A stretch of 53,671 bases of DNA from assembly GCA_910579935.1 (NCBI GenBank), contig CAJTVQ010000029.1, positions 1 to 53,671 of the forward strand. The letters run 5' to 3'. The position numbers were made by a program, and so were the translations under genes. The notes beneath the pieces were generated by a model. It was given only the letters and a program-made list of their open reading frames with translations. It had not been told where the DNA came from and ran no database searches. Positions 41,723 through 50,572 of the stretch are shown here, piece after piece. The DNA is from an uncultured Lachnospiraceae bacterium (GTDB lineage: Bacteria; Bacillota; Clostridia; Lachnospirales; Lachnospiraceae). Position 1 is the first letter of the stretch, and the number at the start of each line of letters is the position of its first letter.

Positions 41723-44383
41723 CTATTTTTTTCGCGGCCGTCCTGCCTTTTTTGTTCCTGCCGCTTTCTTCGCTCCGGCCGTTTTCTTTGCTCCGGCTGC
41801 TGTTTTCTCCGGTACGGCCTCAGCAGACTTTTCAGTTGTTTCTTTTTCTTCTGTTTCCTTTCCTGCGGCTTCTTTTTCTGTCTTCTTCTCATCTACCGCA
41901 GCTATTCTTGCTGCTGCTTTTTTCGCAGACTCCCTGCTTTCTTTCAGAATTTTCTCTTCTTCTGCTTTTGCTGCTTCCGCCTCCTTCAGCATCTGCTCCG
42001 CATGTTTCTTTGCCGCTTCCGCCTCTTCCAGCGCTTTCGCCGCTTCCGCTTCCTTCTCCAGCCTTTCGCGTTCCAGCGCGGCTATTTTTTCCTGTCTTTC
42101 CCGCTCCAGCGCTTCTTCTCTTTCCCGGCGCAATATCTCCTCTTTCTTTCTGGCAATCTCTTTCTTCTCTTCTTCCGTATAAGGTGTATAATCAAAAACA
42201 CTGACGGAAAGCGGCGCGCTCACCATATGGATGGAAGCAGGTTTGCCGTCATATTCCCCTTCTTCCGAGCAGAGCGCATCGGCATTGACTATACCGTCCC
42301 CTCCGTATTCCTTGTCATCCGTATTTAAAATCTCCCTGTATTTCCCTTCGAACGGGACTCCTATCGTAAACTCCTTGCGTACGTTGGCAAAATTTGCCAC
42401 CGCTACCAGCGTTTCTTCCGGCTTACCGGTCTTACGCATAAAGGCCAGCATACAGTCATTCGCCCGGATACAGTTGATCCATTCGAACCCTTCCCATGAC
42501 GTATCATACTGATACATGGCCGGACAGGAAACATAGAGACGGTTCAGCGCTTTTACCAGCTTCTGCACGCCTTTGTGACTGTCATACTGTGTCAGCCCCC
42601 ACTCTACTTCGCGTATCTCATTCCACTCGTCAAATTCCGCAATATCCTGTCCCATAAACAGCAGCTTCTTGCCGGGATGCAGCATCATATACGCATAGGT
42701 CAGCCGCAGATTTGCAAATTTGTCTTTGATTTCTCCGGGCATCTTCCCTATCAGGGTTCCTTTTCCATGCACTACCTCGTCGTGGGAAAAGACCAGCATG
42801 AAATTCTCACTGTAAGCATATATCATGCTAAAGGTCAGCTCGTTGTGGTGGTGTGCTCGAAAATAAGGATCATAGGCAATATAGCCCAGATAATCGTTCA
42901 TCCATCCCATATTCCATTTTATGTCAAAACCAAGTCCGTTATCCTCCACATCTCCCGTTATTTTCGGCCATGCAGTAGACTCCTCTGCAATCATCAATAC
43001 GCCGGGATTCCTTCTCTTCACTACGGAATTCAGGTGTTTCAGCAGCTCGACCGCCTCCAGGTTCTCATGTCCGCCGTACATGTTTGCCACCCACTGTCCG
43101 TCGCTTTTGCCGTAATCCAGATACAGCATGGAAGCCACCGCATCCATACGGATTCCGTCCGCATGATACTGTTCGATCCAGTAAAGTGCATTGGCGATCA
43201 GATAATTGGAAACCTGCGGCCTGCCATAGTTATAAATCAAGGTACCCCAATGAGGGTGGAACCCCTTTCTCGGATCCTGATGCTCGTAAAGACAGGTGCC
43301 GTCAAAATTGGACAAACCGTAAGCATCCCTTGGGAAATGCGCCGGAACCCAGTCCAGGATGACGCCGATTCCCGCTTTGTGCATCTCATTCATAAAGTAT
43401 TTGAAATCTTCGTTCGTTCCGTATCTGGCCGTAGGTGCATAATAACCGATCACCTGGTATCCCCAGGAGCCGTCAAAAGGATGTTCCATCACGGGCATCA
43501 GTTCGATATGGGTATACCCCATTTCTTTCACGTAATCAATGATAAGGGGAGCCAGTTCCCGATAATTCAGATAACTGCCGTCTTCCGCCTTTTTAAACGA
43601 ACCAAGATATAATTCATAAATACTGATGGGCTTATCCCGTCCCTGCCTTTCCTTTCTTCCGGCGATCCATTTCTCATCTTCCCATTTCACACCCTGCTTC
43701 TGCGGACTCTCCCTTACCACGGATGCGGTGTCCGGACGCATCTGCTGGCCGAACGCATATGGGTCTGCCTTCAGGAAGGTCAGTCCCCCCTTTACTTTTA
43801 TCTCATATTTATAATTGTCCCCTGCCTTTGCATCCGGAATAAATATCTCAAAGATACCGGAATCCTTCAGCCGACGCATCTGGTGTATCCTGCCGTCCCA
43901 TCCGTTAAAATCTCCCACCGTGCTGACACGGACCGCATTGGGCGCCCACACCGCAAAGCAGACCCCGCTGACACCGTCTATTTCCATGGGATGCGCTCCC
44001 AGTTTTTCATAAACCGTATAATGGATTCCGGCTGCAAACTTTTCCATGTCGCTGTCTGTGATCTGCGGCGGGAAATTATACGCATCCTTTATCTTTTTCA
44101 GACTGCCGTCTTCATATTCCGCAATATATTCATAAGGAAATTTTGTTTTACCGGGAATAAGGACTGCAAAAAATCCTTCTTCGTCCGCCCGCTCCATCTC
44201 ATAATTTTTCTTTTCTTTTTTATTTTGAAGGATCACACTCTTCGCTCCCGGCAGATATGCCTGCACCAGCGTATTGCTGCCGGTCACATGCGCGCCCAGC
44301 AGGCGATGCGGATTGTCCGACTCCGAATATATGATTTCTTCTATCTCCGGCCAATTCATTAATTTATACAGTTTATTGTTCAT
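41723..44383 (-). CDS. glgB: 1,4-alpha-glucan branching enzyme with charged coiled-coil and AT-hook-like tail
   Basis: 886 aa from ATG 44383 (GGGAG five nt upstream). It makes alpha-1,6 branches in glycogen. An N-terminal CBM48-like domain with the RLLGAH loop is followed by a GH13 barrel: GIRMDAVASMLY (nucleophile Asp), LMIAEESTAWP (acid/base Glu) and FSHDEVVHGKG. The all-beta end closes at about residue 690. A tail of roughly 190 residues follows, absent from standard GlgB: a Glu/Lys/Ala/Arg coiled coil (EEKKEIARKKEEILRREREE onward), then Ala/Lys repeats (GAKKTAGAKKAAGTKKAGRP) ending in GRPRKK, like histone H1 or an AT-hook. No other glycogen genes are adjacent. Confidence 0.96.
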   Translation of the reverse strand: MNNKLYKLMNWPEIEEIIYSESDNPHRLLGAHVTGSNTLVQAYLPGAKSVILQNKKEKKNYEMERADEEGFFAVLIPGKTKFPYEYIAEYEDGSLKKIKDAYNFPPQITDSDMEKFAAGIHYTVYEKLGAHPMEIDGVSGVCFAVWAPNAVRVSTVGDFNGWDGRIHQMRRLKDSGIFEIFIPDAKAGDNYKYEIKVKGGLTFLKADPYAFGQQMRPDTASVVRESPQKQGVKWEDEKWIAGRKERQGRDKPISIYELYLGSFKKAEDGSYLNYRELAPLIIDYVKEMGYTHIELMPVMEHPFDGSWGYQVIGYYAPTARYGTNEDFKYFMNEMHKAGIGVILDWVPAHFPRDAYGLSNFDGTCLYEHQDPRKGFHPHWGTLIYNYGRPQVSNYLIANALYWIEQYHADGIRMDAVASMLYLDYGKSDGQWVANMYGGHENLEAVELLKHLNSVVKRRNPGVLMIAEESTAWPKITGDVEDNGLGFDIKWNMGWMNDYLGYIAYDPYFRAHHHNELTFSMIYAYSENFMLVFSHDEVVHGKGTLIGKMPGEIKDKFANLRLTYAYMMLHPGKKLLFMGQDIAEFDEWNEIREVEWGLTQYDSHKGVQKLVKALNRLYVSCPAMYQYDTSWEGFEWINCIRANDCMLAFMRKTGKPEETLVAVANFANVRKEFTIGVPFEGKYREILNTDDKEYGGDGIVNADALCSEEGEYDGKPASIHMVSAPLSVSVFDYTPYTEEEKKEIARKKEEILRREREEALERERQEKIAALERERLEKEAEAAKALEEAEAAKKHAEQMLKEAEAAKAEEEKILKESRESAKKAAARIAAVDEKKTEKEAAGKETEEKETTEKSAEAVPEKTAAGAKKTAGAKKAAGTKKAGRPRKK

Positions 44384-44481
44384 ACGCTCTCCCATCCTCG
44401 CACCGAAGCACGATTTTCATTTATATTTTTCCCGTTCTTACAGTACGGAAGTCATTTCTCTTCATCACAGTCCCGGCCATA

Positions 44482-45717
44482 TCAGATCCTGTGGATGAAC
44501 AATCCGCTCCTCAGCTTCGGCTCAAACCATGTAGACTTAGGCGGCATCAGCATACCTGCATCGGATACCGCAAATAATTCCTGTATGGAAGTAGGATACA
44601 TGGAAAATGCTGCCTTGCAGTCGGTATGTACTCTCCGCTCCAGTTCACCGAGTCCCCGGATGCCTCCCACAAAGTCAATCCGCTTATCGGTTTTGGGATC
44701 TTCAATTCCAAGCACAGGCCCTAAAAGATATTCCTGCAGCACCGCTACGTCCAGTGCTGACACCGGGTCTGTCCCGCACGGCGGCTCCTTGACGGCCAGG
44801 CGGTACCAGCAATCTCCCAAATACATGCCGAAAATCCCTTTCCGCTCCGGCCTGTACGGCTCCGTCCCCGCCTTTTCCACATGAAAAATTCCTTCCACGC
44901 GTTCCAGAAATTCCGCTTCCCCCATTCCGTTCAAATCTTTCACGACTCTGTTATAATCCATGATCATCAGCTGGTCATCCGGAAAAAGGACGGAAAGAAA
45001 ATAATTGAACTCATCTTCTCCCGTATAATCCGGCTTCGCTTCCCTGCGCTTTTCCGATACCTTTACTGCCGAAGCGCACCGGTGATGCCCGTCTGCGATA
45101 TAGATATGCTCCACTCCCGCAAAAGCTTCCCGTATTTTCCTAACGGCCCGTTCTTCCTCAATTTTCCATACCCGGTGGATAATACCGTCCGGCGCGGAAA
45201 AGTCATAGAGCGGCATTTCCGTCCTTATTTTTGCCACTTCTTCGTTGATTTCCTGCCTGGAACGATACGCAAGGAAAATGGGGCCGGTCTGTGCCCCGCA
45301 CACATCCACGTGACGGATACGGTCCGCTTCCTTGTCTGCCCTCGTATTTTCATGTTTCCTGATGACATTATTCTTATAATCATCCACGGAAGCACAGGCT
45401 GCAATGCCGGTCTGTACCCTGCCATCCATCACCAGCTCGTAAACATAATAGCAATCCTGCGCCTCTTCCACGAAGTCTCCGCACGCGGTCATTTCCCACA
45501 ATAAATCATGCGCCTTTTCGTACACACAGTCCGCATAGGTATCCACATCGTCAGGAAACTGTGTCTCGGCCCGGTCAATCCGCAGGAAAGAAAGCGGCTC
45601 CCGCGTTACTTCCCGCTTTGCCTCCTCCCTGTTATAGACATCATAGGGAAGCGCGGCAATCCTGTCTTCCAAACCGTTTCTGGGCCGGATTGCTTTAAAA
45701 GGTTTTACATCTGCCAT
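44482..45717 (-). CDS. DUF1015 family protein
   Basis: 411 aa, the usual length. Family marks: an opening VKPFKAIRPRNGLEDRIAALPYDVYNREEA, the central IYIADGHHRCASA (possible His/Asp metal or nucleophile motif), and the late VGGIRGLGELERRVHTDCKAAFSMYPTSIQELF. The protein is cytosolic. The family is uncharacterised; I know of no proven activity, and some members sit with serine-related genes. It is 86 bp upstream of glgB and co-directional. Confidence 0.93.
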   Translation of the reverse strand: MADVKPFKAIRPRNGLEDRIAALPYDVYNREEAKREVTREPLSFLRIDRAETQFPDDVDTYADCVYEKAHDLLWEMTACGDFVEEAQDCYYVYELVMDGRVQTGIAACASVDDYKNNVIRKHENTRADKEADRIRHVDVCGAQTGPIFLAYRSRQEINEEVAKIRTEMPLYDFSAPDGIIHRVWKIEEERAVRKIREAFAGVEHIYIADGHHRCASAVKVSEKRREAKPDYTGEDEFNYFLSVLFPDDQLMIMDYNRVVKDLNGMGEAEFLERVEGIFHVEKAGTEPYRPERKGIFGMYLGDCWYRLAVKEPPCGTDPVSALDVAVLQEYLLGPVLGIEDPKTDKRIDFVGGIRGLGELERRVHTDCKAAFSMYPTSIQELFAVSDAGMLMPPKSTWFEPKLRSGLFIHRI

Positions 45718-45888
45718 CTCGTTTGTCCTCGTGTTATCATAATTTTATAATGCTGCAGACGGCTGCACTGCAACTCCATATAGTTTCATTTTAACAAATT
45801 AACCTGTACAGCACAAGCATCAAGTGGTAAAATAATCAAAATGGGCAGAAAATTCGAAATTGATAAAGATATTTAGGAGGTAACAGGC

Positions 45889-46170
45889 ATGACACAGGAA
45901 AACAGAACGATATGGGAAAGAATCAATGCCTATGCAGAAGAGGCCCTAAAGGACATCGACCCGCAGAAAACGCAGGTTTCCGTACAATTGGACGCACTGC
46001 GGCCGGTTTTGGAAGAGATTTCCAAAGAAAAAGGCATATCACTGGAGGATATGTTCATCCTCTATATGGATCTTGCCAGCGAAGCCGGAGTGGAAGCAGA
46101 GGCAAAGTTTCAGGCGGATATGGACGACGGCGGGAACAATTTTTCCCGTATGGCAAACGGTCTTCAGTAG
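45889..46170 (+). CDS. Small conserved-looking hypothetical protein
   Basis: 93 aa with a strong SD (TAGGAGGTAA) at proper distance. Acidic and helical (AYAEEALKDIDPQKTQVSVQLDALRPVLEEISKEKG, LEDMFILYMDLASEAGVEAEAKF). No TM or signal. A clear terminator follows, so it is a single-gene unit, divergent from DUF1015. Function unknown. Confidence 0.82.
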   Translation: MTQENRTIWERINAYAEEALKDIDPQKTQVSVQLDALRPVLEEISKEKGISLEDMFILYMDLASEAGVEAEAKFQADMDDGGNNFSRMANGLQ

Positions 46171-46177
46171 TAAGAAT

Positions 46178-46211
46178 GTCCGTACTGCCCCATTGGCAGC
46201 ACGGACGTTTT
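46178..46211 (+). terminator. Terminator after the 93-aa gene
   Basis: GTCCGTACTGCC (46178-46189) pairs with GGCAGCACGGAC (46195-46206) with one mismatch, then GTTTTTC. It is convergent with the 781-aa gene that ends at 46212. Confidence 0.8.
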
Positions 46212-48557
46212 TCATATCGCCATATCCTGATCCGTCAGCGCCTTATAATAAACCGACAGCGGAATAAAGCACTGTGCAAAATTTTTCGTTCCGCCGGCTT
46301 TATGAATGACGGCATCCCCTGCCACGGTTTTGGCTCCGGATACGGAAGGCGCCGATGTGTAAATGTTCTGCCGGAAGGTATACTTTCCATAAGTCAGGTA
46401 CCCGGCATCCCCGCTCAGCTCATAGGCAATGGTCAGCGCTTCCAACAGCAGCGTATTGCCTCCCAGTCGGTTCAGGCTGGGCAGTTCTTTATAATAGAAC
46501 AATCCATTATCCAAAAGACAGTTCTCCACCAAATCATCCACCGCCCGCAGGATCATCTTCCGGATCCTTTCCTCGGGAACCACCCGGTAATACCGCATCA
46601 GGCTTCCTACGGCAACGGATATCATGAATCCCACACGGATGATCGTATTATCGGTATAAGGAGCCAGCCATCCGCCGTATTCTTCGGCCCATTCTTCAAA
46701 CTGCCCCACGATCCACCCGCATTTTTCGATCCATTTTCCGTCGCCTGTCTCAACATACAGGGCCGTCAAGGTCCGCAGCGCCCAGCCGGTTTCTCTTGCG
46801 TTGCTTTCCCCGCTTTTTTGATACATGGGCGTCTCCAGCAGCCGGAGTACGTTTTCCCCGATTCCGAGTGCGGTTCGAAGGGCCCTTTCGTCTCCCGTAA
46901 AGTGGTAGAAGTCCAGCAGCCCTTCCACCCATTCATGGGAGCAGACGATCACACCGTCTTTACAGTGTCCCCTTGTATGCTCCCACTGTCCTCCCATAAG
47001 CAGCGGATCCTTGCTGTAATGGCATACATCCACGTCCATCCAGTGACTGCATGCCGTAATCATGTAATCCAGAAAACGCCGCTCGCCGGTTCTCGCATAC
47101 AGAAGGGCACAGGCATGGGGAAAATCATATTCGTTATTCGTCCACACGGGCATCCCCCCGCCGCGTCCCTGCATCGTATATCCGGGGTCGGGAGCATCCC
47201 CCCAGTTGAGCATCCCGTAACACCTGGCATGCCCGTCACATTTCCTGATAAGCGCAATTTCCACGTCATCGTTGATCTTCTCTCTATCCACGAAAATATC
47301 CGGCATGACTCCGGCATCCCGAAAGGCTTCGGACGGAATGGACGGTTTGTCGGGCATCTGGTAGATCAGACTGCGGTTGTCTATTTCGATCAAGGTCTCT
47401 CCTGCCGGATGAAAGTGCAGAAGAAACCGCTGTTCCCTGGACATGCCAGGTTCCATTTCCACCCGGTTCACACCCTTCGGAACAAGCATGACATAAATCC
47501 CTCCCGCATCCGCTTTCACCGCCTTCGGATAATTCTGCTGTGCCTGAAAAATGGTGGCGCACACACCGCCCTCTGCATCCGTCCGGTCCGCGAAAAACGT
47601 TCCGTATAAAACCTCCGCAAAATGTTCGTTCGCTTCCGCCACCAGAAAATCGGCATCCACTATTTTTTCCACCGTCCCGCCATCCCCGCCGATCAGGAAA
47701 TCCGTTTTATAATTGGAACTTCCCACACAGGTCCTTACTGCAGCGCTGCCAATGGCTTCCTGTATGGCAGGCAGTTCCTTAATGCCGGTGGTATGGTAGA
47801 ACGGTTTATCCGTCTCCTCCCTGCGGGCCCCCGCATGTGTCAGGGAATCATCATAGACCGCATGTCCCCCGGCTGTCACTGCAAACACCAGGGATGCGAT
47901 ATGCAGCCTCTCCTCCGTGGAATTGATGATCCGGAAGGAAAGCTCCACCCAGGGCTTTCCCGCATATGCCGTCAATCCGAACTCAAATGTGACCGGCTTT
48001 CCGCTGTTTCCGGTACACTCGCCCATACACCGGAGTACGGCAGTCAGGGGCCCCGTTTCCAGCGCCTGCCACTCTCCCAGCCGTATCCCGTACCGGTTCC
48101 CCTCTCCGTCTTCCAGGAGCGGTCCCACAAACTGTCCGGCCGTATACTTTTTATGCCCGTCTTCCAGCCAGTCAAAAACCGTCCGTGCATAGTGGGAAAC
48201 GGCGAACTTCACACCGTCCCCTCCGGCGTTTATCTCATACCCGTTTCCGGATGCCTCTACCGTCAGTTCCGGATACTCCCCGGCATACCGCTCTTTTGTG
48301 TCAAATACGGCTTCCAGCGATGTCCCTCCGTTCGCCGGCAGATCCGCCAGAAAGCGGAGAAACAGATAGCGGATGCTGCCGTCTGCATAACGGGCAGTAA
48401 CCTTTTTCTGGCTCGGCATCAGATGCCCCTCCTGATAAACCTGCACACGGTTCTCATCCTTCAATACTCCTTCGGCAAAAGGTATCGCTGTCTGACAGTG
48501 TTCTTTCGGCCTGTCATACCGGTATAGTTTTGGAAAACGTATTTTCATCTCTCTCAT
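46212..48557 (-). CDS. YetA/PcRGLX-like (PL26-type) polysaccharide lyase candidate
   Basis: 781 aa. The N-terminal RIFT-barrel-like part (KIRFPKLYRYDRPKEHCQTAIPFAEGVL, then YLFLRFLADLPANGGTSLEAVFDT), a central beta-sandwich, and a C-terminal alpha/alpha toroid (MLNWGDAPDPGY, DYMITACSHWMDVDVCHYSKD, GQWEHTRGHCKDGVIVCSHEWVEGLLDFYHFTGD). This three-part plan is that of the PcRGLX/YetA family, whose fungal founder is an exo-rhamnogalacturonan lyase; the family call rests on recalled motifs. There is no signal peptide, so it would act on imported oligosaccharides. No transporter or sugar regulator is adjacent. Confidence 0.82.
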   Translation of the reverse strand: MREMKIRFPKLYRYDRPKEHCQTAIPFAEGVLKDENRVQVYQEGHLMPSQKKVTARYADGSIRYLFLRFLADLPANGGTSLEAVFDTKERYAGEYPELTVEASGNGYEINAGGDGVKFAVSHYARTVFDWLEDGHKKYTAGQFVGPLLEDGEGNRYGIRLGEWQALETGPLTAVLRCMGECTGNSGKPVTFEFGLTAYAGKPWVELSFRIINSTEERLHIASLVFAVTAGGHAVYDDSLTHAGARREETDKPFYHTTGIKELPAIQEAIGSAAVRTCVGSSNYKTDFLIGGDGGTVEKIVDADFLVAEANEHFAEVLYGTFFADRTDAEGGVCATIFQAQQNYPKAVKADAGGIYVMLVPKGVNRVEMEPGMSREQRFLLHFHPAGETLIEIDNRSLIYQMPDKPSIPSEAFRDAGVMPDIFVDREKINDDVEIALIRKCDGHARCYGMLNWGDAPDPGYTMQGRGGGMPVWTNNEYDFPHACALLYARTGERRFLDYMITACSHWMDVDVCHYSKDPLLMGGQWEHTRGHCKDGVIVCSHEWVEGLLDFYHFTGDERALRTALGIGENVLRLLETPMYQKSGESNARETGWALRTLTALYVETGDGKWIEKCGWIVGQFEEWAEEYGGWLAPYTDNTIIRVGFMISVAVGSLMRYYRVVPEERIRKMILRAVDDLVENCLLDNGLFYYKELPSLNRLGGNTLLLEALTIAYELSGDAGYLTYGKYTFRQNIYTSAPSVSGAKTVAGDAVIHKAGGTKNFAQCFIPLSVYYKALTDQDMAI

Positions 48558-48584
48558 CCTTCCAGCTTCCTTGCAAAAATGACA

Positions 48585-48608
48585 ATGGCAGGCTTAAAAA
48601 CCTGCCAT
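48585..48608 (-). terminator. Hairpin overlapping the stop of the 79-aa gene
   Basis: On the minus strand ATGGCAGG (48608-48601) and CCTGCCAT (48592-48585), 8 bp perfect, loop TTTTTAAG containing the stop codon, followed by TGTCATTTTTG. It would limit read-through from the small gene into the 781-aa gene. Confidence 0.6.
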
Positions 48609-48833
48609 CATTAATCCGATCAACTGATCCCTTTGTACGGCATCCTCCGCACCCTTCACTTTTGACGCCTTACCGTCAAGCTCTGTCTCGCTGACTGCCG
48701 CCCGCATCAGTTTCTCCTGAAACTCCTTTTTTTCCTGTGCCGCTTTCTCGGCTCTTCTTTCAGCCCTCGCCTGATTCTGTAATTTCATGGATTCTTCCAT
48801 GGATGCCATCACCTGTCTCATATCAACCACCAT
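48594..48833 (-). CDS. Small charged helical protein
   Basis: 79 aa with a perfect SD (AAGGAGGT). Central region rich in Arg/Glu/Lys/Ala (LQNQARAERRAEKAAQEKKEFQEKL), a likely coiled coil; it ends in a hydrophobic IGLMMAGF. No signal. It precedes the 781-aa lyase-like gene by 36 bp, and its stop is within a hairpin. The leader upstream carries a variant of the recurrent motif (48841-48867). I do not recognise it. Confidence 0.72.
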   Translation of the reverse strand: MVVDMRQVMASMEESMKLQNQARAERRAEKAAQEKKEFQEKLMRAAVSETELDGKASKVKGAEDAVQRDQLIGLMMAGF

Positions 48834-48840
48834 CCATTTT

Positions 48841-48867
48841 ACCTCCTTTTTAAGTCCGCATCCGCCG
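48841..48867 (-). repeat. Recurring leader motif, variant at the 79-aa gene
   Basis: On the minus strand CGGCGGATGCGGACTTAAAA followed by AGGAGGT, the SD of the 79-aa gene. It differs from the 17.8-kb copy by several bases, including one missing base (GGACTT for GGAACTT). Confidence 0.6.
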
Positions 48868-48920
48868 TTCCGGCAATTCCTTTGTTCTTAATAGGTTTAT
48901 CGGTCCTTTTATTTGTTTTA

Positions 48921-50352
48921 TTAATACACGGTGCGATATTTTCCTTTCACTGTCTGCATCAAATGCCCCTCATAACCGTACCACCCGGTCAAACTCTTTA
49001 AAAGAAGCAGACCGATGCGTGACCATAAGAACCACTTTTTGTTTCATCAGTTCTTTCATCGCCTGGTTTATCATTTTCTCACTTTGAATATCCAGGGCAG
49101 AGGACGGCTCATCCATCAGCAGAATGGGCGAATCCTTCAAAAACGCTCTTGCTATCGCAATACGCTGGCGCTGTCCGCCCGAGAGATTACTGCCCCCGGC
49201 CTCTAAAGGCGTATCATATCCCTGCGGCAGCAGGGCAATGAATTCCTCCGCATAAGCCGACTTTGCCGCCTTCCTGATCTGCGCATCGTCCGCCTGTCCT
49301 TCCCCGGCATAACCAAAAGCGATATTTTCACGGATACTGCCCTCAAACAAATAGTTGTTTTGCGGGATATAGGTAATAAGCTGCCTCAGCTGCCAAAGCG
49401 GATATTCCTCCACCCTGTGTCCGTACAGCTTGATCTGACCGGAGTTTTGATGATAAAAACGCATCAGCAGTTTCAGCAGCGTACTCTTCCCGCATCCGGA
49501 CTCCCCCATGATCATAATCTTCTCACCATCCATGACCTCCATGGAAAAATCCTGCAGCACATCAGATTTTCCATCATAAGAAAACGTCAGGTTTTCTATT
49601 TCGACCGGTTTGGCACCCTTTTGAAGTTTCACGCTCGTATGACTGCATTCCGTCTCCTCACAATCTGATTCGAGGAAATCAAAAACCCTGCCTGCCTTCA
49701 CCAGGGATGCCGAAAATGTGGCAAGTGCAGCGCCAAGGCCCTGTACCATGGAACTGACGCTCATCTGCAATGACACGATTGCCATCACCGTTCCATAATC
49801 CATCCTGCCGCGGGATACCCAGAAGGCACCCACGCCAATTGTGCCGAAACTTGCCAGACAAAACCCCATCGAAATAAACGTCAGCGCCGGACTGTATACA
49901 AGCATTGCAAAAATAGATGCCACACCGCTGAGCAGTCCGCCAAATAACCAGTAAAGATGGGAAAAATAAGAATCTTTAAGTGAATTGGCATCCTGGTTCA
50001 GGGTTTTGAGCGCTTCGCCGCTGTGATGGCTTTCATAGTAATTCATATCCATCTTCATCAGCTTTTCAAAAATCCTGATCTTTAAGTCAAATACGATTTT
50101 TCGGACTACTCTCATTCGGAAATAACTTACATAGGGAGCCAGACAGTTCAGCACGACCAGCAGAACGCACAACGCTGCCGCCCGCATAAATAGCTCCCGG
50201 TCCCTGTACTCCAGTGCATTAAAGACCAGTTTATTCATGTAAGGAAACGCCAGTGTCAGTACAACGGACACAAACAGCATTCCCGTGAAAATACTCCAAT
50301 ACGGAAAACCATATTTTCCAATATACGAAAGGTATCTTTTTAATTCTTTCAC
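48921..50352 (-). pseudogene. ABC half-exporter with internal deletion and C-terminal frameshift
   Basis: The open frame (48970-50352) gives 460 aa, while its partner has 576. TM1-TM4 are seen, but FCLASFGTIG is joined straight to VGAFWVSRGRMDYG: roughly 90 residues (end of TM4, second intracellular loop with coupling helix, start of TM5) are missing. The ATPase part is intact, with Walker A GESGCGKST, LSGGQRQRIAIARAFLKDSP and LLMDEPSSALD. The frame stops after DRVVRL; in the +1 frame EGHLMQTVKGKYRTVY follows to TAA at 48921-48923, a natural tail, so a frameshift cut the end. It is probably a non-functional or altered partner of the downstream exporter. A sequencing error for the frameshift cannot be excluded, but the deletion is too large for that. 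Confidence 0.75.
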
Positions 50353-50398
50353 TACGCCATATCTCCTTTATTTAAGTTACTGCGCAACGGCACTAAAG

Positions 50399-50491
50399 GG
50401 TAAAGTCACTTCGGCACACACCCACTGAGAGAAACTTTCATTCGAAAGAGCACTCATGAAAGTTCCTCTCGTGTGCCTTTGCGACTTTACC
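50399..50491. repeat. Nested 93-bp palindromic element between two ABC genes
   Basis: Three pairs of arms nest symmetrically: GGTAAAGTC (50399-50407) with GACTTTACC (50483-50491), 9 bp perfect; GGCACAC (50413-50419) with GTGTGCC (50471-50477), 7 bp perfect; and GAGAGAAACTTTCAT (50427-50441) with ATGAAAGTTCCTCTC (50450-50470 region, exact 50456-50470), 14 of 15. The loop is 14 nt. It may be a structured RNA, a MITE-like remnant or an mRNA processing site in the transcript between the exporters. No coding role is supported. Confidence 0.88.
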
Positions 50492-50540
50492 ATCCAGCTG
50501 AAAATTTTTCCGATCAACACCTGACATTTCTTCGCTGGAC

Positions 50541-50563
50541 TTTTTAAGTTCCGCCTCTGCCCG
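50541..50563 (-). repeat. Recurring leader motif, variant after the intact ABC exporter gene
   Basis: On the minus strand CGGGCAGAGGCGGAACTTAA then AAAGTCC. Unlike the other copies it is not followed by a clear SD and lies directly past the stop at 50573, ahead of the large hairpin at 50399-50491. Confidence 0.65.
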
Positions 50564-50572
50564 GATGGAGTA

